Shown: positions 9,729-17,769, counted from the stretch's first letter. The stretch: DNA of 64,000 nt from an uncultured Macellibacteroides sp. (GCF_963667135.1 NZ_OY762974.1:434001-498000), one strand, 5' to 3'. Notes: generated by a model from the letters alone, not told the origin. Made by a program: numbers and translations.

Positions 9729-10277
9729 TTACCAAAGAAATGAATAACTGTCGCCCAGATATTCTCTTATAAATTTCAAAGCTTTCGTAATCTGGGCTTC
9801 AACCGTTTTTACCGTTACACCCATTTCGTGAGCAATCTCCTTATTGGACAAATTGTCGAATCTGCTTTTTCTAAAAACCTCTTCACATTTTGCAGGAAGC
9901 GAACATATAGCCTCCTCGATCAAATTCAATAGCTCTTGTTCTTCCAATTTCGAATCGGTTTCAGCAAAGTCGAATGTCGACATGTCATTCATCAACACAA
10001 ATTTCTCATTATTTCGAATATAGTTCAATGCCCTGTTACGTGCTGACTGAAACAAGTAAGCTTTTACAGTAACCTGAATCTGAAGGGTTTTCCTTAATTC
10101 CCAAACATTTTCAAACACCTCGAGTACAATCTCTTCTGCTTGCGTACCCTCTTTTACATACAGCCTTACAAATCGGCATAATGGTGTAAAATAAGTATCA
10201 AACAATAACTTGAAAGCCTGTTCATTTCCTTTGTTGACCAGCTTCAACAAAAAAATATCATCCTCATTATAGCTCAT
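9729..10277 (-). CDS. ECF-type RNA polymerase sigma factor (FecI-like)
   Basis: 182 residues, the normal length for Bacteroidetes ECF sigma factors. Region 2 is at about 20-85 (LLFDTYFTPLCRFVRLY...AYLFQSARNRALNYI). Region 4 is at about 120-175 (LPAKCEEVFRKSRFDNLSNKEIAHEMGVTVKTVEAQITKALKFI), with the helix-turn-helix at SNKEIAHEMGVTVKTVE. The start is only three bases after the sulfatase stop and the fecR-like gene follows. It should direct transcription of the susCD operon when released from the anti-sigma factor. Confidence 0.94.
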   Translation of the reverse strand: MSYNEDDIFLLKLVNKGNEQAFKLLFDTYFTPLCRFVRLYVKEGTQAEEIVLEVFENVWELRKTLQIQVTVKAYLFQSARNRALNYIRNNEKFVLMNDMSTFDFAETDSKLEEQELLNLIEEAICSLPAKCEEVFRKSRFDNLSNKEIAHEMGVTVKTVEAQITKALKFIREYLGDSYSFLW

Positions 10278-10280
10278 TTA

Positions 10281-11837
10281 TCAGTAATTAGACTTGTTGC
10301 GATGGTCCATATGAGGCCTTTCAGTTCGTTTTAAAGGAATGCTCATTCCGTCGGTAGATTCCAGCCAGTTGTAAAGATCGTGATTCAGCTCTTTAATCAG
10401 GTTCTGGTGTTCGGGTGCAGCAATCAGATTTTTTGTTTCGTAAGGATCTTCTTGCAGGTCATAAAATTCGTTGGTATCCCATACTCCATGGTAGCGGATA
10501 TATTTGTAACGGTCTGTCCGCACACCATGCATGGTGGGTGTCTGCGGAAATTCATGTTCCCAGTAGTATTCGTAATATATGCGGTCTCTCCAGGGTATAT
10601 CTTTCCCCTGCAGTAACGGCAGAAACGAAAAACCAACCATTTGCGGAGCCTTATCCAATCCGGCACAAGCCAATATGGTGGGAGCAACATCCACATTCTG
10701 CACCATCTTTTCCAAAACCTGTCCCCCTTTAATCAACTTCGGACTACGGATCAGCATGGGCACACAGACAGATTCTTCGTAAAACTGACGTTTGTCTATC
10801 AACCCATGCTCGCCCCAGGCAAAACCATTGTCGCCCATGTATATCACCACCGTATTTTCATCCAATCCCGACTCCTTGAGGTATTCGAGAACAGAACCAA
10901 TACTTTCGTCGACCGAACGCAACGTTTCACAATAGTTACGAACCTGATCTTCCCACGGACGGCCGTGATAGGAATAGTCAACACCGTGCCAACTTTCCCG
11001 CTGGTTCTTCACCCAGTTGGGTAACATATTCTCTCCGTAATATTCCTTTCCCGATGCTGCTTTACCTGTGGCGGGATCGATGGTAGGAATTTCCTTAATC
11101 TTCTCCTTCGATGTATCGAAAGAGGAAGGAATCACCAACGGTTTACCACTATAACAGCCTTTATGCCGTTTGGCCGGCGAGAAATTATCGTGTACACCTT
11201 TATGTGAAAGATACACCATGAAGGGCTTATGTGAAGCCTGCTGCTGTTTTATAAACTGAATGGCATGTGATGTAAGTAAATCGGTAACATAGGTACTGTC
11301 GGCATAACGAATCCACTCACCATTCACATTCAGTCTGGGATTGTAGTATTCTCCCTGACCGCTGAAAGATTCCCAGTGATTAAAGCCCGGCTGCGGATCG
11401 CCCGTATCATTACCCATATGCCATTTACCAAAGAATCCGGTCTGGTAACCCACCTGCTGAAGATACTCGGGGAAGAAAGTCAGCCCCGACGGCATGGGAG
11501 CCGTATTATCAACTACCTTATGGGTATGCGAATACATCCCTGTAAGAATGGAGGCCCTGCTGGGAGAAGAAAGGGAGGTGGTTACGAACGCGTTCCTGAT
11601 CCAGGCCCCTTCTCGGGCCATCCTATCCATATTAGGTGTTTCTAACCAGGGAACTTTTCCAACAAATCCCATATAGTCGTACCGATGGTCGTCAGACAAA
11701 ATAAAGACAACATTCAACGGCTTGCCAGATTCTGAAAGTTTGGGAAGCTGTTGCCGGGTAATGGCAGAAGCAGAACTTACACTGGTCAGCGCTGCACTGA
11801 TCAACGCCAGGTTCAGACAATATGGTTTCATACACAA
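10281..11837 (-). CDS. Secreted S1-family sulfatase, serine type
   Basis: 518 residues with a signal peptide. The alkaline-phosphatase-like fold starts with the metal-site motif VFILSDDHR (about 44-52). The active-site motif is S-S-P-S-R at 90-94 inside SLSSPSRASILTG, so Ser90 is the residue converted to formylglycine; a serine-type site needs the radical-SAM maturase anSME rather than FGE. The second metal motif is IYMGDNGFAWGEHG. It has a standard family length, with the C-terminal WDTNEFYDLQEDPYETKNL region. It is transcribed immediately ahead of the ECF sigma gene (3-base gap). It should remove sulfate from a sugar; which linkage and sugar cannot be read from sequence. An alternative start two codons in (11831) is equally possible. 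Confidence 0.92.
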   Translation of the reverse strand: MCMKPYCLNLALISAALTSVSSASAITRQQLPKLSESGKPLNVVFILSDDHRYDYMGFVGKVPWLETPNMDRMAREGAWIRNAFVTTSLSSPSRASILTGMYSHTHKVVDNTAPMPSGLTFFPEYLQQVGYQTGFFGKWHMGNDTGDPQPGFNHWESFSGQGEYYNPRLNVNGEWIRYADSTYVTDLLTSHAIQFIKQQQASHKPFMVYLSHKGVHDNFSPAKRHKGCYSGKPLVIPSSFDTSKEKIKEIPTIDPATGKAASGKEYYGENMLPNWVKNQRESWHGVDYSYHGRPWEDQVRNYCETLRSVDESIGSVLEYLKESGLDENTVVIYMGDNGFAWGEHGLIDKRQFYEESVCVPMLIRSPKLIKGGQVLEKMVQNVDVAPTILACAGLDKAPQMVGFSFLPLLQGKDIPWRDRIYYEYYWEHEFPQTPTMHGVRTDRYKYIRYHGVWDTNEFYDLQEDPYETKNLIAAPEHQNLIKELNHDLYNWLESTDGMSIPLKRTERPHMDHRNKSNY

Positions 11838-12056
11838 TAGATTTAAGATTCAATCATACAAACATACAGAATTTTGGCTGCAAATAGAACTTAGAAACAA
11901 AAAAAACAAATTTATAAAGAATAAAGACTTATTCACAAGAAGCTAATACTTAGTATTTAGGTGCCATTCATATAATTATTACTCTTAAATATATTGTTAC
12001 AAACTTAACACCCAATTGGGTGATTATTGCCACTCATATAAATAACAGTTCAAAAG

Positions 12057-12221
12057 GGTTCTTCGTCACTTTTGGTGCAAGATATTATATTAAGCCTCTC
12101 ATTTCTGGTGTTTTGTAGACTTTTTATCAGATTTAATAAATGGCTTATCAAAAATGCATGTATAATCTTGATTGGATAAGCATTTGAAACTGTTTGCTTG
12201 CACCTAAAGTGACGAAGAACC
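12057..12221. mobile_element. MITE copy 1 (165 bp, 25-bp terminal inverted repeats)
   Basis: It begins GGTTCTTCGTCACTTT and ends with the inverse AAAGTGACGAAGAACC. The two 25-bp ends match at 24 of 25 positions. It is about 98% identical to the copy at 12733-12896: one substitution in the left end, one missing A in a T run and one T/C change in the right half. It is too short for a transposase, so it is a non-autonomous element. The GGyTCTTyG-like ends resemble ISL3-family termini, but that family call is tentative. I find no matching target duplication at its flanks. Confidence 0.8.
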
Positions 12222-12244
12222 AATGTTTTCACAGCACCCTCTGT

Positions 12245-12303
12245 CATCTGTCACTTTTAGGGTTTAATCTTCTCATTTGCATTAGAATAGTGGGTGACAG
12301 ATG
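12245..12303. repeat. Inverted repeat shared in degenerate form with the 56.9-kb region
   Basis: Arms CATCTGTCAC (12245-12254) and GTGACAGATG (12294-12303) are perfect. The spacer reads GGTTTAATCTTCT... and the stem is followed by CCTTTTTC. A diverged version, GGTTAATCTCCTG...GATGAGAGATG then TTTTTC, lies at about 56890-56975, indicating a dispersed family. Confidence 0.6.
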
Positions 12304-12459
12304 CCTTTTTCATCCCTCACCCCATCTTACACCTCCCGTACCCCATTACTCAGGGAAGCAACCAATCTTATCTTTATAATAAGCACATAAAATTTTACTG
12401 CCTGTAATTAAGCTCAACGATAAAGGAAACTAATTGTAAGACAATACTATAAAACATTT

Positions 12460-12567
12460 TTTCCTTAAGGAAAGTATTCGTTTGATATCTGTCGTTATGC
12501 TTGTTGACAACTGTCGACATGCATAACGACAGATATCAACATCCTTAACGACAACTGTCAATCGAAT
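12460..12567. repeat. Array of palindromic units at 22-bp period (array A)
   Basis: Four 10-bp dyad cores start at 12484, 12506, 12528 and 12550: GATATCTGTC, GACAACTGTC, GACAGATATC and GACAACTGTC, exactly 22 bp apart. A fifth palindrome TTTCCTTAAGGAAA (12460-12473) is centred exactly 22 bp before the first core. The array is bounded by ATTCG (12476-12480) and CGAAT (12563-12567). Units 1 and 3 also form a 19-bp perfect inverted repeat, TTGATATCTGTCGTTATGC and its complement (12482-12500 / 12521-12539). No function is known to me. Confidence 0.75.
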
Positions 12568-12732
12568 AAATCCTTTAACCTTTCGTAATTAAACACAAGC
12601 TCAAATTATTTATTCCCTTAGTAAACGAAGCTAATTCCTAACGGAAAACCGTAATATATACCTATTGATTGTAAGCGTCTCCGCGATACCATCTTGTATG
12701 GTTTGATTGAAGATCTTCTAGTATACAAAACA

Positions 12733-12896
12733 GGTTCTTCGTCACTTTGGGTGCAAGATATTATATTAAGCCTCTCATTTCTGGTGTTTTGTAGACTTTT
12801 TTCAGATTTAATAAATGGCTTATCAAAAATGCATGTATAATCTTGACTGGATAAGCATTTGAAACTGTTTGCTTGCACCTAAAGTGACGAAGAACC
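12733..12896. mobile_element. MITE copy 2 (164 bp, 25-bp terminal inverted repeats)
   Basis: Second copy of the element at 12057, in the same orientation and 676 bp away, bounded by the same GGTTCTTCG...CGAAGAACC ends. Three differences in 165 positions mean recent mobilisation or local duplication. Its right end is 95 bp from the terminator of the tRNA-Asp gene. No transposase gene of this type is in the window, so the helper must be elsewhere or lost. Confidence 0.8.
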
Positions 12897-12990
12897 GAAA
12901 ATTAGTGCTGAAACTATTCCAGGTTGATTTTGAGAACAACCAGATTTGGATTGAGACCTATTTTTAAATGCAATTGGCATAAAATAAAAA

Positions 12991-13022
12991 AAGTTCAGAA
13001 AATCTTACGACTTTCTGAACTT
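12991..13022 (-). terminator. Rho-independent terminator of tRNA-Asp
   Basis: Perfect 11-bp stem AAGTTCAGAAA (12991-13001) / TTTCTGAACTT (13012-13022) with a 10-base loop. On the minus strand it is followed by a run of T. It lies 19 bases past the tRNA 3' end. Confidence 0.85.
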
Positions 13023-13041
13023 CCAAATTTGCTTTTTCAAG

Positions 13042-13115
13042 CGGTCCGGACGGGACTCGAACCCGCGACCCCATGCGTGACAGGCATGTATTCTAACCAA
13101 CTGAACTACCGAACC
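13042..13115 (-). tRNA. tRNA-Asp (GTC)
   Basis: 74 nt. The acceptor stem GGTTCGG pairs with CCGGACC (one G-U), with discriminator G. The anticodon loop CTGTCAC gives anticodon GTC, and the T arm carries GGTTCGAGTCC. CCA is not encoded, which is usual in Bacteroidetes. It stands alone, with a promoter at 13156-13187 and a terminator at 12991-13022. Confidence 0.95.
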
Positions 13116-13155
13116 ATTTTGTTTGTTTTAACTGCATTTCCTCTGAATTGCGATA

Positions 13156-13187
13156 CAAAGATAGATGATCTTTTTTTATCCTGCAAC
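13156..13187 (-). promoter_or_regulatory. Promoter of tRNA-Asp
   Basis: On the minus strand GTTG (13184-13187), 20 bp, then TATCTTTG (13156-13163), which fits the Bacteroidetes -33/-7 pattern. It lies about 40 bases upstream of the mature tRNA 5' end. Confidence 0.75.
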
Positions 13188-13397
13188 ACCTATCTGCAAT
13201 TATTTTTATCTTTTTTTATTATTAGCTGATTCTTAAGTGATTATTCGTTAAAAAAAAATTAGCACAAAACTTCCGTCATTAAAGCTTTTAAAAAGGATTT
13301 TAGTGAATAACCAAAGAACATTAAGGCATTTTATCACAAAACAGCTTCATTATCATACTTTTTACAACTCAAAATCGGTTTTGTGTTTATAAATTGT

Positions 13398-13405
13398 TAC
13401 TTTTG
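13398..13405 (+). promoter_or_regulatory. -7 box for purU-his transcript
   Basis: TACTTTTG matches TAnnTTTG, 26 bases ahead of the purU start codon. The -33 element is poor: TTTG is only 14 bp upstream. Confidence 0.5.
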
Positions 13406-13431
13406 TGCCCTTAATCCAAAAAGGTTGAATA

Positions 13432-14304
13432 ATGGAAGAAGTACAACGTCCTGCTACGGCAATTTTATTGATGCACTGCCCGGACTCCCCGGGTATTTTG
13501 GCTACACTTACTGGTTTTATTAATGTAAACGGCGGGAATATTGTGTATTTGGACCAACACGTAGACCGCTTGAAGAATGTATTCTTTATGCGTATTGAAT
13601 GGGATCTGAAAAAATTCGTTATTCCTAAAGAGAAAATAGACGATTATTTCAGTACGTTGTACGCTGTAAAGTATAACATACAATATCGGATCTATTTCAA
13701 TGATTACATTCCTCGCATGGCGCTTTTTGTTTCTAAAATGTCGCACTGTATGTATGATATACTCGCCAGATATACTGCTGGCGAATGGAAGGTTTCAATT
13801 CCTGTTATTGTTAGCAATCATCCCGAGATGGAAGTTGTTGCGAAGCGATTCGGAATTGAATACCGATATTTCCCCATCACCAAAGAGACGAAAGAAGAGC
13901 AAGAGAATTTGGAACTGGAACTTCTTAAAGAGTACAATATCGAGTTTATTGTCCTGGCGCGCTATATGCAGGTGGTGTCCGAATCATTTATCAAGAACTT
14001 TCCCAATCGTATTATTAACATACATCATTCATTCCTTCCGGCGTTTGTTGGGGCCAAGCCTTATCACGCTGCGTTTGAAAGGGGAGTAAAGCTGATAGGT
14101 GCCACCAGTCATTATGTCACGACCGAACTGGACGCTGGTCCGATTATTGAACAAGATATTGCCCGGGTTTCTCATAAAGATACTGTAGAAACCTTGATAA
14201 GAAAGGGAAAAGATCTGGAAAAAATCGTACTTTCGCGAGCTGTAGAGAAACACATCGACAGAAAAATTCTGGTGTTCGAAAATAAAACGATTATTTTTAA
14301 TTAA
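13432..14304 (+). CDS. purU: Formyltetrahydrofolate deformylase
   Basis: 290 residues, usual length. The N-terminal ACT domain (LMHCPDSPGILATLTGFINVNGGNIVYLDQHVD, about 13-46) is followed by a formyltransferase-fold hydrolase domain with SNHPEME, the IVLARYMQVVSESF helix, IINIHHSFLPAFVGAKPY and the GATSHYVTTELDAGPIIEQD segment that carries the catalytic Asp. It hydrolyses 10-formyl-THF to THF and formate in the cytoplasm, which balances one-carbon pools. It is the first gene of a tight plus-strand series: hisH starts 7 bases after its stop. Linking formate/one-carbon balance with histidine synthesis makes sense because the HisH/HisF product AICAR feeds the formylation step of purine synthesis. 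Confidence 0.94.
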   Translation: MEEVQRPATAILLMHCPDSPGILATLTGFINVNGGNIVYLDQHVDRLKNVFFMRIEWDLKKFVIPKEKIDDYFSTLYAVKYNIQYRIYFNDYIPRMALFVSKMSHCMYDILARYTAGEWKVSIPVIVSNHPEMEVVAKRFGIEYRYFPITKETKEEQENLELELLKEYNIEFIVLARYMQVVSESFIKNFPNRIINIHHSFLPAFVGAKPYHAAFERGVKLIGATSHYVTTELDAGPIIEQDIARVSHKDTVETLIRKGKDLEKIVLSRAVEKHIDRKILVFENKTIIFN

Positions 14305-14311
14305 TCAGCGA

Positions 14312-14902
14312 ATGAACGTTGCTATTGTTAAATATAACGCGGGTAACATCTACTCGGTTGCCCATGCGTTAAAAAGACTGGGTATCAACGCCTTGGCTAC
14401 GGCAGATCCGAACGAATTAGCTGCGGCCGACAAGGTTATTTTCCCTGGAGTGGGTGAAGCTTTTACTACTATGCAGTATTTGCGGACTCATAACCTGGAT
14501 AAGGTTATCTGCGATCTTAATCAACCTGTGCTGGGAATTTGTCTGGGTATGCAGTTAATGTGCGCATCATCGGAAGAGGGGAATACGGACTGTCTGGGGA
14601 TTTTTGATACCTCAGTGAAAAGATTTATTCCACAAAGACATGAAGATAAAGTACCTCATATGGGTTGGAATACACTTTCTGATGTAAAAAGCGGACTATT
14701 TTCTGATCAACTAGCCGATAAATTTGTTTACTTTGTACACAGTTACTATGTTCCGGTTAACGAACATACAATAGCTACTACCGAATATATTCTTCCGTTC
14801 AGCGCAGCAATGCATAAAGACAATTTTTACGCTACGCAATTTCACCCGGAAAAGAGTGGTTCAGTAGGCGAAATGATTTTGCAGAATTTTCTAAATTTAT
14901 AA
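14312..14902 (+). CDS. hisH: Imidazole glycerol phosphate synthase, glutaminase subunit
   Basis: 196 residues. Class I glutamine amidotransferase: oxyanion strand FPGVGEA (44-50), nucleophile Cys77 in GICLGMQLM, and catalytic His178/Glu180 in FHPEKSG. It releases ammonia from glutamine and channels it to HisF for the fifth step of histidine synthesis. It lies between purU and hisA, with 5 bases to hisA, so the genes are co-transcribed. Confidence 0.96.
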   Translation: MNVAIVKYNAGNIYSVAHALKRLGINALATADPNELAAADKVIFPGVGEAFTTMQYLRTHNLDKVICDLNQPVLGICLGMQLMCASSEEGNTDCLGIFDTSVKRFIPQRHEDKVPHMGWNTLSDVKSGLFSDQLADKFVYFVHSYYVPVNEHTIATTEYILPFSAAMHKDNFYATQFHPEKSGSVGEMILQNFLNL

Positions 14903-14907
14903 CAGAT

Positions 14908-15627
14908 ATGATTGAGCTTATTCCGGCAATCGATATTATTGACGGCAAATGTGTACGACTTACTCAAGGCGACTACAACAGCAAAAAGATTTATAACGAA
15001 GATCCGGTAGAGGTTGCCAAGTCGTTTGAGGCACATGGCATAACCCGCTTACATGTAGTTGATCTGGATGGGGCACGTGCCGGGAGAATTATCAATTACC
15101 GTATGCTCGAAAAGATTGCAACGCGAACAGCTTTGCGGATTGATTTTGGAGGAGGACTTAAACATGAACAGGATTTGGAGATTGCTTTCGAAAGCGGAGC
15201 GCAGATGATTACCGGTGGTAGTATCGCTGTAAAGGATCCGGAAACGTTTATTTCATGGATTAATAAGTTTGGTAACGAAAAAATAATTTTAGGAGCGGAT
15301 GCGAAAGATAAACAGATAGCAGTAAGTGGCTGGGAAGAAACTACCGACAAGGATTTGATTCCGTTTATCGAAGATTATTACAAAAAAGGAATTACCAAGG
15401 TTATCTGCACAGACATTAGTAAAGATGGAATGCTGCAGGGTCCTTCCCTGGAATTGTATAAAGAGATTCGTGAAGCTTTGCCTTCTTTGCATATAATTGC
15501 CAGCGGCGGGGTTAGTTCGATTGAAGATATTGAGCAACTTGAACAAGCAGGCATCCCTTCTGTTATTTTTGGGAAAGCGATTTACGAAGGAAAAATTCAG
15601 TTGAAGGATTTCCTTCGGTTTCTATAA
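14908..15627 (+). CDS. hisA: Phosphoribosylformimino-5-aminoimidazole carboxamide ribotide isomerase
   Basis: 239 residues, a (beta/alpha)8 barrel. Catalytic Asp8 is in [19 protein letters not shown], and the half-barrel phosphate motifs are [12 protein letters not shown] and [15 protein letters not shown]. The second acid lies in [15 protein letters not shown]. It converts ProFAR to PRFAR in histidine synthesis. It sits in the his gene series, followed after 27 bases by its paralogue hisF. Confidence 0.96.
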   Translation: MIELIPAIDIIDGKCVRLTQGDYNSKKIYNEDPVEVAKSFEAHGITRLHVVDLDGARAGRIINYRMLEKIATRTALRIDFGGGLKHEQDLEIAFESGAQMITGGSIAVKDPETFISWINKFGNEKIILGADAKDKQIAVSGWEETTDKDLIPFIEDYYKKGITKVICTDISKDGMLQGPSLELYKEIREALPSLHIIASGGVSSIEDIEQLEQAGIPSVIFGKAIYEGKIQLKDFLRFL

Positions 15628-15654
15628 TTATTTATTCTGTAAGAAAGGATTAAA

Positions 15655-16410
15655 ATGCTTGCTAAACGTATAGTTCCCTGTCTGGATATAAAGGATGGGA
15701 CCACGGTTAAAGGAATTAATTTTGTAAACTTCAGGGATGCCGGCGATCCGGTGGAATTGGGGGCACAATATAGCGACCAGGGAGCCGATGAGTTGGTTTA
15801 CCTGGATATTACGGCTTCTCATGAAGGGCGAAAAACATTTACTGAATTAGTAAAGAAGGTGGCTGCCCGTATTAGTATTCCATTCACTGTTGGGGGTGGT
15901 ATAAATGAATTGAAAGATGTAGACAGGTTGCTTAGTGCGGGAGCCGATAAAGTTTCGATAAACTCTGCCGCATTGCGTAATCCATCATTAATCAACGAAA
16001 TTGCTTCCAACTTTGGTAGTCAGGTTTGTGTTGTAGCCATCGATGCCAACATGGAGAAAAATGGCTGGCTATGTTATCTGAATGGAGGTAGAATCCCTAC
16101 AGACAGACAATTGGTTGAATGGGCTAAAGAGGCCGAAGACAGAGGGGCTGGCGAAATATTATTTACCAGCATGACGCACGACGGTGTAAAAACCGGTTAT
16201 GCCAATGAGGCACTGGCAACTCTGGCCAATAGTTTACATATTCCCATTATTGCTTCTGGAGGTGCCGGTAAAATGGAACACTTCCGTGATGCGTTTGTTT
16301 TGGGGAAAGCAGATGCAGCTCTTGCTGCAAGCGTGTTCCACTTCGGCGAGATTGGCATTGGCGATTTAAAAAAATATCTCCGGGATGAGGGTATTAACGT
16401 ACGAATATAA
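15655..16410 (+). CDS. hisF: Imidazole glycerol phosphate synthase, cyclase subunit
   Basis: 251 residues. The barrel starts [20 protein letters not shown] with catalytic Asp11; the second catalytic Asp is in [13 protein letters not shown], and the phosphate sites are [13 protein letters not shown] and [13 protein letters not shown]. It uses ammonia from HisH to make imidazole glycerol phosphate and AICAR from PRFAR. It follows hisA and is followed by hisIE after 14 bases. Confidence 0.97.
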   Translation: MLAKRIVPCLDIKDGTTVKGINFVNFRDAGDPVELGAQYSDQGADELVYLDITASHEGRKTFTELVKKVAARISIPFTVGGGINELKDVDRLLSAGADKVSINSAALRNPSLINEIASNFGSQVCVVAIDANMEKNGWLCYLNGGRIPTDRQLVEWAKEAEDRGAGEILFTSMTHDGVKTGYANEALATLANSLHIPIIASGGAGKMEHFRDAFVLGKADAALAASVFHFGEIGIGDLKKYLRDEGINVRI

Positions 16411-16424
16411 TTAAACGATATAAA

Positions 16425-17021
16425 ATGAAAATTGACTTCGAAAAAATGGGTGGACTGATTCCTGCCATTATACAGGATAGCGCAACGTCCAAGGTTTTGA
16501 TGCTGGGATTCATGAATGAAGAAGCTTACACCAAAACAAAAGAAACAGGAATGGTCACGTTCTTTAGCCGCACAAGAAATACATTGTGGACAAAAGGAGA
16601 AACCAGCGGACATTTTCTGAAGGTTGTTTCGGTTTTGATTGATTGCGACAACGATACTTTGCTTATTAAAGCCATTCCGGCAGGTCCGGTTTGCCATACA
16701 GGAAAAGACACCTGTTTTGGAGAGAAAAACAAAGAAGATATTATGTTCCTTAAATTTCTGCAAGATTTTATTGAACAACGCAGACAGGAGATGCCGGAAG
16801 GTTCTTATACCACTTCTCTGTTTAACAAGGGAGTAAACCGCATGGCTCAGAAAGTGGGCGAGGAAGCAGTTGAAACTGTTATCGAAGCTACCAACGGAAC
16901 CGAAGATGGCTTTATTTATGAAGCGTCTGATTTGGTTTATCACCTGATTGTATTACTTACAAGCAAAGGCCTTCGTTTAGAAGATCTGGCAAAGGAATTG
17001 AAAAAAAGACATAAAGGATAA
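16425..17021 (+). CDS. hisIE: Bifunctional phosphoribosyl-AMP cyclohydrolase / phosphoribosyl-ATP pyrophosphatase
   Basis: 198 residues, the normal length of the fused enzyme. The N-terminal HisI domain has LMLGFMNEEAYTKT, FFSRTR, LWTKGETSGHFL and the zinc/metal motif DCDNDTLL...GPVCHTG..TCF. The C-terminal HisE domain has the helical pyrophosphatase motif MAQKVGEEAVETVIEA followed by EASDLVYHLIVLL. It catalyses steps 2 and 3 of histidine synthesis. It is the last his gene here; hisG, hisD, hisC and hisB are not in this window, so the pathway is split. Confidence 0.96.
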   Translation: MKIDFEKMGGLIPAIIQDSATSKVLMLGFMNEEAYTKTKETGMVTFFSRTRNTLWTKGETSGHFLKVVSVLIDCDNDTLLIKAIPAGPVCHTGKDTCFGEKNKEDIMFLKFLQDFIEQRRQEMPEGSYTTSLFNKGVNRMAQKVGEEAVETVIEATNGTEDGFIYEASDLVYHLIVLLTSKGLRLEDLAKELKKRHKG

Positions 17022-17031
17022 TTAGGATAAA

Positions 17032-17724
17032 ATGGAAGATACAACCCTGTTGAGACTTGAGAACGTTGATATTTGCCGGGAAGAGAATGTTATTCTGCAC
17101 AATGCGTCATTCCATTTGAAAAATGGAGAGTTTGTATATGTAATCGGCAAAGTTGGTTCCGGTAAAAGTAGTTTATTAAAGTCTTTGTACTGCGAAATTC
17201 CGGTTGCCAATGGCGAAGCATTACTGATGGAGTATAATCTGTGCAAAATTAAACGCAAAGAGATTCCTTTTTTACGCAGAAAACTGGGTATAGTCTTTCA
17301 GGATTTCCAGTTGCTTACAGATCGTTCGGTAATTAAAAATCTGGAGTTTGTACTTAAAGCTACGGGTTGGAAAAGCAAGGAACTGATTGCCGAACGTATA
17401 GAAAGCGTTTTACTGCAAGTTGGTATGCAAAATAAAGGATATAAGCTACCCCACGAACTTTCGGGAGGCGAACAGCAACGTATCGTTATCGCCCGGGCAC
17501 TTCTAAATGATCCTAAACTGATTCTGGCTGATGAGCCAACAGGTAATCTGGATCCGGAAACAAGCGGCCAGATTTTACAACTTCTGCATGATATTTGTAA
17601 AAAAGGAACTACCGTTGTAATGACTACTCACAACTATACGCTGGTACGTAATTATCCGGCCCGCATAGTGAAGTGTGAAAATGGCTTTTTGAGCGATTTG
17701 AGCAACGAGAAAGAGGGGGAATAA
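17032..17724 (+). CDS. ftsE: FtsE-like ABC transporter ATP-binding protein
   Basis: 230 residues. Walker [15 protein letters not shown] (about 39-52), Q-loop FQDFQLL, signature [16 protein letters not shown], Walker [16 protein letters not shown] and the H-loop THNYTLV. The overall pattern ([26 protein letters not shown]) is closest to FtsE, the ATPase that with FtsX controls cell-wall hydrolases at division. No ftsX permease is adjacent. It starts 10 bases after hisIE, so it is probably in the same transcript although unrelated to histidine. A LolD-type role is the main alternative. Confidence 0.8.
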   Translation: MEDTTLLRLENVDICREENVILHNASFHLKNGEFVYVIGKVGSGKSSLLKSLYCEIPVANGEALLMEYNLCKIKRKEIPFLRRKLGIVFQDFQLLTDRSVIKNLEFVLKATGWKSKELIAERIESVLLQVGMQNKGYKLPHELSGGEQQRIVIARALLNDPKLILADEPTGNLDPETSGQILQLLHDICKKGTTVVMTTHNYTLVRNYPARIVKCENGFLSDLSNEKEGE

Positions 17725-17738
17725 TTTGTAATCCATAC

Positions 17739-17769
17739 CTTGTAAAGTTGCACAAAATATATACCTTTG
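17739..17769 (+). promoter_or_regulatory. Promoter of lysC-lysA
   Basis: CTTG (17739-17742), 19 bp, then TACCTTTG (17762-17769), a near-perfect Bacteroidetes promoter. About 40 bases of leader precede the lysC ATG, so lysC has its own start separate from the his series. Confidence 0.75.

Larger units (their letters stand above)
11838..13041. other. 1.2-kb intergenic region rich in repeats, no protein gene
   Basis: Between the divergent sulfatase and the tRNA-Asp gene I see no credible coding frame. The short frames present fall inside the mobile elements. The stretch holds a 14-bp perfect palindrome CACCCAATTGGGTG (12009-12022), two MITE copies, an inverted repeat at 12245-12303, a pyrimidine-rich TCACC tract (about 12312-12350), a 22-bp-period palindrome array and the tRNA terminator. 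Confidence 0.7.
13116..13431. other. Intergenic, divergent promoters only
   Basis: A+T-rich stretch between tRNA-Asp (minus) and purU (plus). Apart from the tRNA promoter and the purU -7 box I see no gene, repeat or structured leader. Confidence 0.6.

Noticed and set aside
10380..11676. Several open frames opposite the sulfatase gene
   Set aside because: They lie antisense to a well-conserved enzyme whose motifs are intact; no independent signals.
12049..12229. Target-site duplication around MITE copy 1
   Set aside because: Flanks TTCAAAAG and AATGTTTT do not match; copy 2 flanks ACAAAACA and GAAAATTA do not match either.
12482..12539. Integron attC-like site (GTTATGC...GCATAAC)
   Set aside because: The core words only partly fit GTTRRRY, the repeat continues in 22-bp register beyond them, and no integrase or cassette is present.
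12460..12567. Array A as a small CRISPR
   Set aside because: Units follow each other without unique spacers of CRISPR length, each unit is itself palindromic, and no cas gene is near.
12050..12878. Short open frames overlapping the MITEs
   Set aside because: They run through the terminal inverted repeats, have no initiation context and exist only because the element lacks stops in that frame.
12733..13115. tRNA-Asp as an integration site for a genomic island
   Set aside because: No integrase, no repeated tRNA 3' end and no island-like genes next to it; only the MITE is close.
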